A DNA stretch of 40,678 nucleotides from an uncultured Clostridia bacterium (GTDB taxonomy: Bacteria; Bacillota; Clostridia; Christensenellales; Aristaeellaceae), in NCBI GenBank assembly GCA_946538615.1, contig CAMNGW010000007.1, positions 1-40,678 of the forward strand, read 5' to 3'. Made by a program: the position numbers and the translations under genes. Positions 8,223-16,675 of this stretch are shown one piece after another. Numbering within the stretch: position 1 is the stretch's first letter; each line of letters begins with the position of its first letter. The notes beneath the pieces are model-generated. The model was not told the DNA's origin. It did not search any database and saw only the letters and a program-made list of their open reading frames with translations.

Positions 8223-8996
8223 ATGTTTATTAATCTGAGCAACCATCCGAGCAGCGGGTGGCCCCAAAAGGAGCTCGAAGCCGCATCGGCCTTCGGCCGT
8301 GTCATGGACATCCCCTTCCCGGCTGTAGCCGCCGGGGGCACAGAGGAGGAAGTCCTGCGCCTGGCGGCCGGATACCTGAAAAAGATCCCGGCAGAAGACA
8401 GCGGGCCCGTGATGGTCACGGGTGAATATTCCTTTGTCTATGCCCTGGTGGACGCGCTTGTGGAAAAAGGCCGCCGTGTGGTCTGCCCGCAGGCAGATGT
8501 CAGGGTTTCCAGCACGCCGGGGCTGAATGGGGCCTCAGAGAGAAAGCTGGTCTTCGATTTCCGCAGATTTGTGGATTATGAGCGTTATCCGGGTGTCCTT
8601 GAGCCTGTGAAGGTGCGGCGCCCCATTTTTCTGAACTGCAGTACCCACTACGCAAGCAGTACCTGGGATGAACGGGCAAGGGAGATGGCAGGACACTACG
8701 GGGAGATTGTGGACTTGCCCGTCATGCCTCTGTCCGGGAGCGGACAGGACAGGCTGAACCAGGCAGACAGGTACCTGGAGGCAATTGACCGGATCGGTCC
8801 GTCTGCGGTGCTGCTGGACGGGGAATTCTGCACATTTTATATGCTGGCAAACGCACTGTACCGGAAAGGCTGTACAGTGCTGGTGAAATGCAGCAGCCGG
8901 GACACCGTGGAAAGACAGGAAAGGGACGGGACGGTCACAAAGATCACGCAGTACCGTTTCGTCCGCTACCGCCGGGTCCGGCCGCTGGGGGGATGA
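8223..8996 (+). CDS. Tandem-duplicated small Rossmann/CARF-like protein, possible ring nuclease or cyclic-nucleotide sensor
   Basis: 257 aa with two aligned halves: MFINLSNHPSSGW...GRVMDIPFPAV...VMVTGEYSFVYALVDALVEKGRRVV...FDFRRFVDYERYP and PIFLNCSTHYASSTW...GEIVDLPVMPL...VLLDGEFCTFYMLANALYRKGCTVL...YRFVRYRR. RBS GAGGTGA. Confidence 0.7.
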   Translation: MFINLSNHPSSGWPQKELEAASAFGRVMDIPFPAVAAGGTEEEVLRLAAGYLKKIPAEDSGPVMVTGEYSFVYALVDALVEKGRRVVCPQADVRVSSTPGLNGASERKLVFDFRRFVDYERYPGVLEPVKVRRPIFLNCSTHYASSTWDERAREMAGHYGEIVDLPVMPLSGSGQDRLNQADRYLEAIDRIGPSAVLLDGEFCTFYMLANALYRKGCTVLVKCSSRDTVERQERDGTVTKITQYRFVRYRRVRPLGG

Positions 8997-9007
8997 GAGC
9001 CTGCAAT

Positions 9008-9031
9008 GCACCGCTTAGGCGGTGTTTTTTT
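9008..9031 (+). terminator. Rho-independent terminator of the Cas10-like cluster
   Basis: CACCGC-TTAG-GCGGTG followed by TTTTTTT, just after the 8996 stop. Confidence 0.88.
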
Positions 9032-9045
9032 GCGCACACAGGCAA

Positions 9046-9074
9046 AGAAAAACCCCTGTGCGGTGCACAAGGGT
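9046..9074 (-). terminator. Rho-independent terminator of the sugar ABC operon
   Basis: On the minus strand: CCCTTGTG-CACCG-CACAGGGG-TTTTTC. Confidence 0.8.
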
Positions 9075-9084
9075 GATATGGGCT

Positions 9085-10185
9085 TTACTGCGGTTTGGTC
9101 CGTCCTCTCTTCTTCGGTTCGTTTGCTTCTTTCCTGCCTTTCCCGCGATGGCTCAGAATGACGCTCTGCAGAAGGATGAACAGGCCCAGCATGGCGCCGT
9201 TGGCCATTTCCTGCCACCAGGACTCGTTGAGAGGGCTCAGAGCAATGATTTTCTGAATGGTGGCCAGGATCATGGTGCCAAAGAAGGTGCCGATGACGTT
9301 GCCGACACCGCCGGTAAGCAGGGTGCCGCCGATGATGGAGGCCGCGATGGCGTCCATCTCACTGCGCATGGCCACACTGGCGTTGCCTGCGGGCTTGTGC
9401 ATCAGGAAAACAAAGCCGGCCAGTCCGCTGAGCAGACCGCTGAGGACATAGGTGATGAACCGCGTGCGCCGGATATTGATGCCAAGCATCAGGGCGCTCT
9501 GCTGGTTGCCGCCGAGGGCATAGATATGGCGGCCCAGAGAGGTATAGCGGAGCATGAGGTAAACCAGCACCACGACACACAGTGCGGCGATGGCCCCGAT
9601 TTCAAGCTTGGCAGGGATCAGATTGCCATTTTTGGCGGTATAGCCCAGCCAGGAAAAGGCGGCTTTGGTTTTTACCAGGGCAAGGAAGCCTTCATGGGTG
9701 ACCTTTACAGGATTGACGGAGAGCATCGTGGTCAGGCCGCGGGAAAGGAACATGCCGGCCAGGGTGACGATGAAGGGCTGGATATCCAGATAGCTGATGA
9801 GGAAGCCCTGAAGGAGGCCGAAGGCAAGACCGATCAGCAGGGCCAGAAGGAAGGTGGCCAGGATGCTGAGGGTGCTGTCGGGGATGCCGGAGGTATTGAG
9901 GAAAATGGAACAGGCCATGACGGTGAAGCTGATGACACCGCCGACGCTGATGTTGATGCCGCCGCCGATCATGACGATGGTCAGCGAGCAGGAGATGATG
10001 ATCAGGGCCGCGTTGTCATTGAGCAGGTCGAAGAACTGCTGCGTGCGCAGGAACCCGCCGCCCATGAAGACCATGGCTGCGGCATACATGGCCACGAAAA
10101 TGCCGATGGTTATGGCCATCAGGAGCTGGGAATCCGTGAGCGGCTCCCGGCGGCGTCCGGGCACTGAAATCTGCCGTGCTGACAT
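9085..10185 (-). CDS. Sugar ABC transporter permease (RbsC/YjfF family)
   Basis: 366 aa: GGGINISVGGVISFTVMACSIFLN, LQGFLISYLDIQPFIVTLAGMFLSRG, LGGNQQSALMLGINIRRTRFITYVLSGLLSGLAG. Confidence 0.92.
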   Translation of the reverse strand: MSARQISVPGRRREPLTDSQLLMAITIGIFVAMYAAAMVFMGGGFLRTQQFFDLLNDNAALIIISCSLTIVMIGGGINISVGGVISFTVMACSIFLNTSGIPDSTLSILATFLLALLIGLAFGLLQGFLISYLDIQPFIVTLAGMFLSRGLTTMLSVNPVKVTHEGFLALVKTKAAFSWLGYTAKNGNLIPAKLEIGAIAALCVVVLVYLMLRYTSLGRHIYALGGNQQSALMLGINIRRTRFITYVLSGLLSGLAGFVFLMHKPAGNASVAMRSEMDAIAASIIGGTLLTGGVGNVIGTFFGTMILATIQKIIALSPLNESWWQEMANGAMLGLFILLQSVILSHRGKGRKEANEPKKRGRTKPQ

Positions 10186-11256
10186 TCAGCCCACCTCCTT
10201 TGAGGGATCCGTGTGCGCGCCTGCGGACCGGATGCGGTTCCACACAGCGGTGAGCTTCTGCTTGAGCACAGGGGAGCCCGCCATCACGATGACGATGATC
10301 ACGATGGCTTTATAGGCTTTGATGTTCACAGGGTCCACCCGCATGGCGAGCAGCGTGGTGGTGAGCATCTGGATGATGTAGGCGCCCAGAATGCTCCCGC
10401 TGATCCTGAACCGTCCGCCGCCGAGGTTGTTGCCGCCAATGGCCACAGCCAGGATGGCGTCCATTTCAATATCAATGAGCAGGGTCTTGTGGCTGACCTG
10501 TCCCATGCGGCAGGTCCCGATAATGCCCGCTACGGCCACGCACAGGCCCAGGATGACAAAGGACAGCATTTTGATCCCGACAGGGTTGATGCCATTGAGC
10601 CGGGAGGCGCCCTCATTGACGCCCACGGACTCGGTGTAGAGCCGGAGCGTGGTTGTGCGGAAGATGAGCGTGAGGATCAGCCCCACCGCCGCGACGCCGA
10701 AAATGGGCGTGGGGATGGGAATGCCGGGAATGGTCATGCCTATGGCGCTGATGATCGGGCTGTCGATCTGCGGTGTGGCGCTGCCGACGATCCAGTAGGC
10801 GATGGAACGGCCGCAGGAGAACAGGATCAGGGTGGCAATCATGGGCTGGATCCTGAAAACGGACACCAGGGCGCCGTTAAAGGAAGTGAAAAGGACCGTG
10901 ACCAGACAGCAGGCAAGGATGCCCAGCAGGACCGTGCCGAAGGTGATATCCGGGAACGCCTTGAGGGTCTTGACAAAAATACTGCCCGCGATGGTGCCCA
11001 CGGCACCTACGCTGATGTCCTGGCCGCCGCAGGCCGCCGTCACCAGCGTCATGCCCATGGCGATGATGGCCAGTTCACTGGCACTGTCGATGATGCTGAT
11101 GATATTGCCGGTGAGGACCTGGTTGCCGGAGTTGTTCACTGCCATGCCGATGGCATAGAACCCGGGATCACGGATCAGATTGAACACAAGCAGGATCAGC
11201 AGGGCCACAAGGGGTATGAGCAGCTGGCCCAGGCCGGATATTTTCTTTTTCCTCAC
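10186..11256 (-). CDS. Sugar ABC transporter permease (RbsC/YtfT family)
   Basis: 356 aa: MGMTLVTAACGGQDISVGAVGTIAG, FNGALVSVFRIQPMIATLILFSCGR, AVAIGGNNLGGGRF. Confidence 0.92.
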   Translation of the reverse strand: MRKKKISGLGQLLIPLVALLILLVFNLIRDPGFYAIGMAVNNSGNQVLTGNIISIIDSASELAIIAMGMTLVTAACGGQDISVGAVGTIAGSIFVKTLKAFPDITFGTVLLGILACCLVTVLFTSFNGALVSVFRIQPMIATLILFSCGRSIAYWIVGSATPQIDSPIISAIGMTIPGIPIPTPIFGVAAVGLILTLIFRTTTLRLYTESVGVNEGASRLNGINPVGIKMLSFVILGLCVAVAGIIGTCRMGQVSHKTLLIDIEMDAILAVAIGGNNLGGGRFRISGSILGAYIIQMLTTTLLAMRVDPVNIKAYKAIVIIVIVMAGSPVLKQKLTAVWNRIRSAGAHTDPSKEVG

Positions 11257-12761
11257 TGCCGTTCACCTCCCGCAATGGTTTTCATGACTTGCTGCTGGGT
11301 CAGCCCGTCCCCGGACAGCTCACCCACAATGTTCCTGTCGCGCATGACGATGAGCCGGGAGCAGGTGCGGAGCATTTCCTCAATCTCAGATGAGATGAAG
11401 GTCACGCTCATGTTCTCCTCAGCCAGTTTCAGGACCAGTTTCTGGATCTCAAGCTTGGTGCCCACGTCAATGCCGCGGGTGGGCTCGTCAAGGATCAGGT
11501 AGTCGGGGTGCGTGAGCAGCCACCGGGCAAGGATGACCTTCTGCTGATTGCCGCCTGACAGGCTGCCCACAGGGGTGTCCTGGCTCGCGGTTTTAATGTT
11601 CAGGGCCCTGATATACTCGTCGGCAAATTTTTCTTTGTCGCTTCGGCTCATGGGGTGGAAGAAGCCCTTCATCACCTGCATGGCCAGGATGATATTGTCC
11701 CGGACACTCAGGTCGGCAATGATGCCGTCGCGCTTGCGGTCCTCGGGCAGATAGCCGATCCCGTTTTTCATGGCATCATGGGGCCGGGTGATCCTGACCT
11801 CCTTGCCGTGCATGCGGACCCTGCCGCCCGTCACTCTGTCCGCACCGAAGATGGCACGGACGCTCTCGCTGCGGCCGGAGCCCAGAAGCCCGGTAAAGCC
11901 GTTCACTTCTCCTTTGCGGATATGGAAATTGAAGGGCCTGCTGGCCGAAGAGGAGAGCCCTTCGGCTTCAAAGACAATTTCGTCCCCCGGCACGCTTTTC
12001 TGACCGAACTGTTCAAGCTGGGCCATCTCGTTGAGATCTTTGCCCATCATTCTTGCTACCAGTTCGACCTCGGGCAGGTCCTGCACAAGGTACTCACCGA
12101 CCAGTTCCCCGTTGCGCAGCACGGTGATCCGGTCGCTGACGGCATAGACCTGTTCAAGGAAATGGGTGACGAAAATGATGCCCACGCCCCGTTTTTTCAG
12201 GTCCCGCATGAGAGAGAACAGCATCTCCACTTCCTTTTCATCCAGAGAGGAGGTGGGCTCGTCAAGGATCAGGACCTTGCAGTTCATATCCACTGCCCGT
12301 GCAATGGCGACCATCTGCTGCACAGCAAGGGAGCAGGAGGACAGCTCCTGCCTGGGGCGGGCGGGGATGCCCAGATTGTTCAGAATGACGGAAGCTTTTT
12401 TCTCATAGTCCTTCCAATGGACGATGGCGCCTTCTGTCCTGCCGATGAACATGTTCTCGGCCACCGTCAGGTTGGGGCACAGCGTGATTTCCTGATACAC
12501 GGTGCTGATGCCTGCATTCTGGGCGTCCTGGGGGGAATGGATGTGGGCCTCTCCCTCAATACCCTCGATGCGGATACTGCCGCTGTCTTTTTCGTGGACA
12601 CCGGTGAGCACTTTGATCAGGGTGGATTTTCCTGCGCCGTTCTCGCCCATCAGGGCATGGATCTCACCCCTGCGCAGGGTAAAGTCGACATGATTGAGCG
12701 CTTTGGTGCCCGGGAACTGCTTGCAGATCCCACGCATGGTCAATACCGCATCGGCTTGCAT
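11253..12761 (-). CDS. Sugar ABC transporter ATP-binding protein (two ABC domains, RbsA/YtfR-like)
   Basis: MRGICKQFPGTKALNHVDFTLRRGEIHALMGENGAGKSTLIKVLTGV, second domain LSGGNQQKVILARWLLTHPDYLILDEPTRGIDVGTK. Start M29 of the listed ORF preferred. Confidence 0.94.
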   Translation of the reverse strand: MQADAVLTMRGICKQFPGTKALNHVDFTLRRGEIHALMGENGAGKSTLIKVLTGVHEKDSGSIRIEGIEGEAHIHSPQDAQNAGISTVYQEITLCPNLTVAENMFIGRTEGAIVHWKDYEKKASVILNNLGIPARPRQELSSCSLAVQQMVAIARAVDMNCKVLILDEPTSSLDEKEVEMLFSLMRDLKKRGVGIIFVTHFLEQVYAVSDRITVLRNGELVGEYLVQDLPEVELVARMMGKDLNEMAQLEQFGQKSVPGDEIVFEAEGLSSSASRPFNFHIRKGEVNGFTGLLGSGRSESVRAIFGADRVTGGRVRMHGKEVRITRPHDAMKNGIGYLPEDRKRDGIIADLSVRDNIILAMQVMKGFFHPMSRSDKEKFADEYIRALNIKTASQDTPVGSLSGGNQQKVILARWLLTHPDYLILDEPTRGIDVGTKLEIQKLVLKLAEENMSVTFISSEIEEMLRTCSRLIVMRDRNIVGELSGDGLTQQQVMKTIAGGERQ

Positions 12762-12818
12762 GTTTTCCACTCCTTCCAGCCCCTGATGGAGCAAGGGCAT
12801 ACTGGGGTTATGAAAGAA

Positions 12819-12852
12819 GCGCGGTACGAACGCTGCTTCGTTCATACCGCGC
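12819..12852 (-). terminator. Intercistronic terminator/attenuator hairpin between substrate-binding protein and ATPase genes
   Basis: Minus strand GCGCGGTATGAACG-aagcag-CGTTCGTACCGCGC followed by TTCTTTC (14-bp stem with one wobble). Confidence 0.75.
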
Positions 12853-12871
12853 CTTTGTGTTACGCGTCTGT

Positions 12872-13849
12872 TTATTCGCCCAGACCGTAGGTGGCAATGT
12901 CTTCTTCGGTGATGGTGCGGGCGTCGAAGCCTTTTTCTTCGTTGATGATCTGCTTGAGCTCGTTGAGGCCTTCGATTTCACCGCCGGCCTGCAGGGTCTT
13001 GATCATCTGGTCGATCAGCTTGGCCTGGAAGGGGGAGCACTGTCCATCATAGTTCCAGTTGCCGGCGAGCAGTTCCCGCAGGGCCCACTTGTTGCAGTCA
13101 AAGCCCATGACGATGACGTCACCGTTGACGCCGTGGGTGATGCCGTTGGCATCGAGTGCAGCTACGACACCCTGTGCCATGCCGTCGTTTTCAGCATAGA
13201 CGATGTTGAACTTCTCACCTGCGTTGATGGCTGCTTCAGCGATCTTGCGGGCTTCGTTGGGGTCCCAGCTGTCGCCGCCGGTGCCTTCGCGCACCATGAT
13301 CCATTTTTCGTCAGCAGCGCATTTTTCCTGCAGGGGTTCAGAACGGCCGATCTGTGCAGCGGAACCGAGCTGGCCCTGGATGTGCAGGACGTTGTAGGCT
13401 TCAAGGCCAAGGCTCTCCAGCCATGCCACGGCAGTCTCGCCTTCCTTGCGCATGTCGGAGACGACGGCAGCGGTGTACAGTTCAGGATCGCATTCGATCA
13501 TGCGGTCAAACAGGAACACGCCGATGCCGGCTTCCTTGGCTGACTCGAGGGTCTCGTCCCAGCCGGTGGTTTCAGCAGCGGACACAAGGATGTAGTCCAC
13601 GCCTTCGGTGATGAAGGTATTGGCAGCTTCCAGCTGTTTGTCAGCGGTGGGAGCAGTGACAAATTTGGCATCATAGCCGTTTTCAGCGGTAAACACAGCA
13701 TACAGGTCGTTGACGTTGGCTTCACGGTACCCGGACTCGGCGGGATCAAGGTTGATGATGCCGACTTTTATGGCTTCATCAGCCTGGGCGAAGGACATAA
13801 GTCCGGCACACATGACAAGGGCCAGAACCAGAGCGAGCATTTTTTTCAT
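12872..13849 (-). CDS. Sugar ABC transporter substrate-binding protein (periplasmic-binding protein family, YtfQ-like)
   Basis: Signal peptide MKKMLALVLALVMCAGLMSFAQA at M25 of the ORF. Body VGIINLDPAESGYREANVNDLYAVFTAENGYDAKF...NIVYAENDGMAQGVVAALDANG. Confidence 0.9.
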   Translation of the reverse strand: MKKMLALVLALVMCAGLMSFAQADEAIKVGIINLDPAESGYREANVNDLYAVFTAENGYDAKFVTAPTADKQLEAANTFITEGVDYILVSAAETTGWDETLESAKEAGIGVFLFDRMIECDPELYTAAVVSDMRKEGETAVAWLESLGLEAYNVLHIQGQLGSAAQIGRSEPLQEKCAADEKWIMVREGTGGDSWDPNEARKIAEAAINAGEKFNIVYAENDGMAQGVVAALDANGITHGVNGDVIVMGFDCNKWALRELLAGNWNYDGQCSPFQAKLIDQMIKTLQAGGEIEGLNELKQIINEEKGFDARTITEEDIATYGLGE

Positions 13850-14003
13850 GGAACGTTTCCTCCTTATGATGTGAGATTCAAACAATCTCTTGTTGGTACA
13901 ATTGTAGACCAATTCAGACAAATCACAAGGTGAAAATCCTTTTCTGCCCGTTCAAATTGATTGCATTTTTTCCCTGATCAGCCATGTCAGGTTGAATTTC
14001 ATT

Positions 14004-15230
14004 TTACTGTGGTTCAATTTGATGCTGCGAGCGGTACTCGGTGGGCGTGAGGCCCAGGTTCTTTTTGAACAGGTAGCTGAAATAATGGGCGTCGTTGTAT
14101 CCCACGTCCCGGGCAATCTGCGTGCTCTTTCTGTCCGTCCCCGACAGCAGTTCTCTGGCGCGGTTGAGCCGCAGCGAGGTCAGATATTCGGTAAAGGTCT
14201 TTCCGCATGCCTGGGAGAACACGGTGGAGAAGCGGCTCTCGCTCATGCCTACGGCGCGGGCAACGTCGCCCAGCATAAGGCCCGCGTCCTGGAAGTGCTC
14301 CATCATGTACAGCCTTGCCCGGGAGACCGCGGTGTGTTCCGCGCTGTCCCCGAAGTCCCGGATGCCGACAATCATAGACTTTTCATGGGGCATGTCCCCG
14401 AGGACGTGGCGGATATGGGCGGCGCTTTTCATACTGGCCAGGATGCGGTCGGGAGAGGAGACGGTTTCACCGATGCTGATGAGGATGTTCTGACAGCCGC
14501 ACCTCTCCATCTCTGCAACGGCAGAGTCGGCAAAGGCATAGGCGCGCTCCTCGGCATCCTCGTCACTGTCGCCCAGGATGAGGATGCGCCCGCCTGCCCG
14601 GCTGCCCGTCACATGGGCAATGCCGCTGCTGCTGTCCGCCAGTTCCCTCAGCGCGTCCAGGCCCGTCGGACCCGGCTCAAAGGCGGCGTCGACGACCACA
14701 TAACGGCTGGCGGTGAGGAACACGTTCATGGAGCGCAGCTGCCTGACCACGTTCATGGGGTCATAGGTTTCCTCGGAATAGAGGGCGGCCAGCAGCTGTT
14801 CTTTGACAAAAAGGTCCGAGGACCGCTGTGCGGTCCGTCTCCGGTCCTCCTGCTCAGCCAGGAGCTGGGCGGATACGCGGTCGAGGGCCTCCCGCAGCTC
14901 CTGGGCAGTGATGGGCTTGAGCAAGTATTCCTTGACGCCCAGCTGGATGGCCTGTCGGGCATATTCGAATTCATCATAGCCACTGAGGATGATGATGCCG
15001 ATCCAGGGCATCTGCCGGCGCACAATGCGGCACAGCTCCAGCCCGTCCATAAAGGGCATGCGGATATCCGTAATGAGAAGGTCCGGGCGGGTGTCCCGGA
15101 TCATGGAGAGGGCGATTTCGCCGTCCGGCGCTTCTCCCACCAGCTGGTAGCCCGATGTGCTCCAGGGAAAAGAATTGCGGATCCCTTCTCTGATCACGAT
15201 TTCATCGTCAGCCAGAAAGACTTTGGTCAT
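14004..15230 (-). CDS. Response regulator with AraC-type DNA-binding domain (YesN-like)
   Basis: MTKVFLADDEIVIREGIRN...DLLITDIRMPFMDGLEL...KPIT; C-terminal AraC HTH RLNRARELLSGTDRKSTQIARDVGYNDAHYFSYLFKKNLGLTPTEYR. Confidence 0.94.
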   Translation of the reverse strand: MTKVFLADDEIVIREGIRNSFPWSTSGYQLVGEAPDGEIALSMIRDTRPDLLITDIRMPFMDGLELCRIVRRQMPWIGIIILSGYDEFEYARQAIQLGVKEYLLKPITAQELREALDRVSAQLLAEQEDRRRTAQRSSDLFVKEQLLAALYSEETYDPMNVVRQLRSMNVFLTASRYVVVDAAFEPGPTGLDALRELADSSSGIAHVTGSRAGGRILILGDSDEDAEERAYAFADSAVAEMERCGCQNILISIGETVSSPDRILASMKSAAHIRHVLGDMPHEKSMIVGIRDFGDSAEHTAVSRARLYMMEHFQDAGLMLGDVARAVGMSESRFSTVFSQACGKTFTEYLTSLRLNRARELLSGTDRKSTQIARDVGYNDAHYFSYLFKKNLGLTPTEYRSQHQIEPQ

Positions 15231-16674
15231 TTTCGATATCCTCCCTCGTCCGGCAGGGCACACAGAAGGAGACCCGGGTGCCGTCCTGCCCGCTTTCTAT
15301 GTTCAGACCGTCCGCCTGGTTGTAATACAGCCTTATGCGCAGATTGACATTGACCAGACCGAACCCGTGTTCGCCGGGCGTCTGGGCCGGCTGCTTTTCA
15401 GCCATGCGCGCCCTGAGCGCGGCGAGCGTCGCCGGGTCCATGCCCCTGCCCGTATCGCTGACGGTAAAAACCATCCTGCCGTCTGTTTTCCGCCCTGTGA
15501 CACAGATCTTGCCCCCGCCCCGCTTGTATTTGATGCCGTGGTACAGGGCGTTTTCCACCAGGGGCTGGAGCAGCAGCTTCAGAATATATGAGCCGTCCAT
15601 GTCATCGGGGATGTCAATCTCATAGTCCAGGATGTCCCGGTAGCGGGTCTTCTGGATGCTCAGATAGCCCATGATGTGCTTTTTCTCCTGACTGATGGGG
15701 ATCCAGTCCGCACCGGAGGAGAGGCTGATGCGGAAAAAGTCGCTCAGGGCCCGGGTGAGCTGGATGACTTCCTGTTCCTGGCCGGCTTCCGCCTTCCAGA
15801 CAATGGCGTCCAGCGTATTGTAAAGGAAATGGGGATTGATCTGAGCCTGCAGTGTGCGCAGCTCAGCCTTTTTCAGGTCCCTTTCGTCCCGGATGCGCTG
15901 GTGCATCATGGTGTCAAGGTTGTCCGCCATGATGTTGACCTGTCCTGTCAGGTTCCACAGCTCTTCCACGTTCGAGGCGGGGAGACGGGCACTCAGGTCG
16001 CCTTCAGCCAGGCGCGCGGTCACGCTCTCCAGCTGTTCGATGGGCTCACGGACAAAGGTGACAGTGGACTGCGCTGTCCGGCTGGCCAGGAGCAGGATAA
16101 AAAGGGACAGCAGGACCTCGGCCACGGCCGTCCACAGAACCACCCTGTAGAGCCGGGCGCTCATGGCCGCAGCGGAGCGGATGGCTGCGGTAATGTAGTC
16201 GTTGAGCATGCTGACCACCAGTTCCGCCACGTCCCTGACCTCGCTGAGGACATTCTCGTTGACCGTCACTTTTTCCCCTCTGAGCAGGTTGTCACGGATC
16301 TGGTCGACATACTGTACCAGGGTCTCCATGGTGCGCCGGGCGAGGACCAGCTCCAGCTGGTCCTCCTTATCGGTGGTACGGGAAATATCATCTATGGTCC
16401 CGTTGGCCTGGCTGATCAGGTCATATGTCCTGCTTTCCTCCATGGTTTCACGGCCGCTGACGACCTGCCATACGGCCCCGGGGATCTCCTCGGAAATCAG
16501 GGGTTTGAGAGCCGCTATGGTGCCCATGCGCTGCATGGAGAGGGAATAGCGCACGGCGAAGACAAGCATCAGCGTCAGACTGACCGCCGCGGGCACTGTC
16601 ATGAGCAGGACAATGTGGCGGCTCATGCCCCTGATGCGGCTGACAATGCTCCGGTTCCATGTTCTTTTTCCCAT
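15208..16674 (-). CDS. Sensor histidine kinase (YesM/LytS-like, His_kinase + HATPase_c)
   Basis: TLQAQINPHFLYNTLDAIVWKAEAG, LLLQPLVENALYHGIKYKRGGGKI, VSDTGRGMDP, HAMP-like region. Start M15 preferred. Confidence 0.94.
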   Translation of the reverse strand: MGKRTWNRSIVSRIRGMSRHIVLLMTVPAAVSLTLMLVFAVRYSLSMQRMGTIAALKPLISEEIPGAVWQVVSGRETMEESRTYDLISQANGTIDDISRTTDKEDQLELVLARRTMETLVQYVDQIRDNLLRGEKVTVNENVLSEVRDVAELVVSMLNDYITAAIRSAAAMSARLYRVVLWTAVAEVLLSLFILLLASRTAQSTVTFVREPIEQLESVTARLAEGDLSARLPASNVEELWNLTGQVNIMADNLDTMMHQRIRDERDLKKAELRTLQAQINPHFLYNTLDAIVWKAEAGQEQEVIQLTRALSDFFRISLSSGADWIPISQEKKHIMGYLSIQKTRYRDILDYEIDIPDDMDGSYILKLLLQPLVENALYHGIKYKRGGGKICVTGRKTDGRMVFTVSDTGRGMDPATLAALRARMAEKQPAQTPGEHGFGLVNVNLRIRLYYNQADGLNIESGQDGTRVSFCVPCRTREDIENDQSLSG

Positions 16675-16675
16675 C

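Noticed and set aside
9022-10167. 381-aa plus-strand ORF (and 10213-11502 +, 11655-12890 +)
   Set aside because: Antisense to clear ABC permease/ATPase genes; low-complexity D/G/Q/H-rich translation typical of opposite-strand reading in GC-rich DNA.
13893-13912. TTGGTACAATTGTAGACCAA near-palindrome upstream of the binding-protein gene
   Set aside because: Possible operator, but the symmetry is imperfect and there is no second copy to support it.
13992-15347. 451-aa plus-strand ORF, and 15676-16722 +
   Set aside because: Antisense to the AraC-type response regulator and histidine kinase, which have strong domain signatures.
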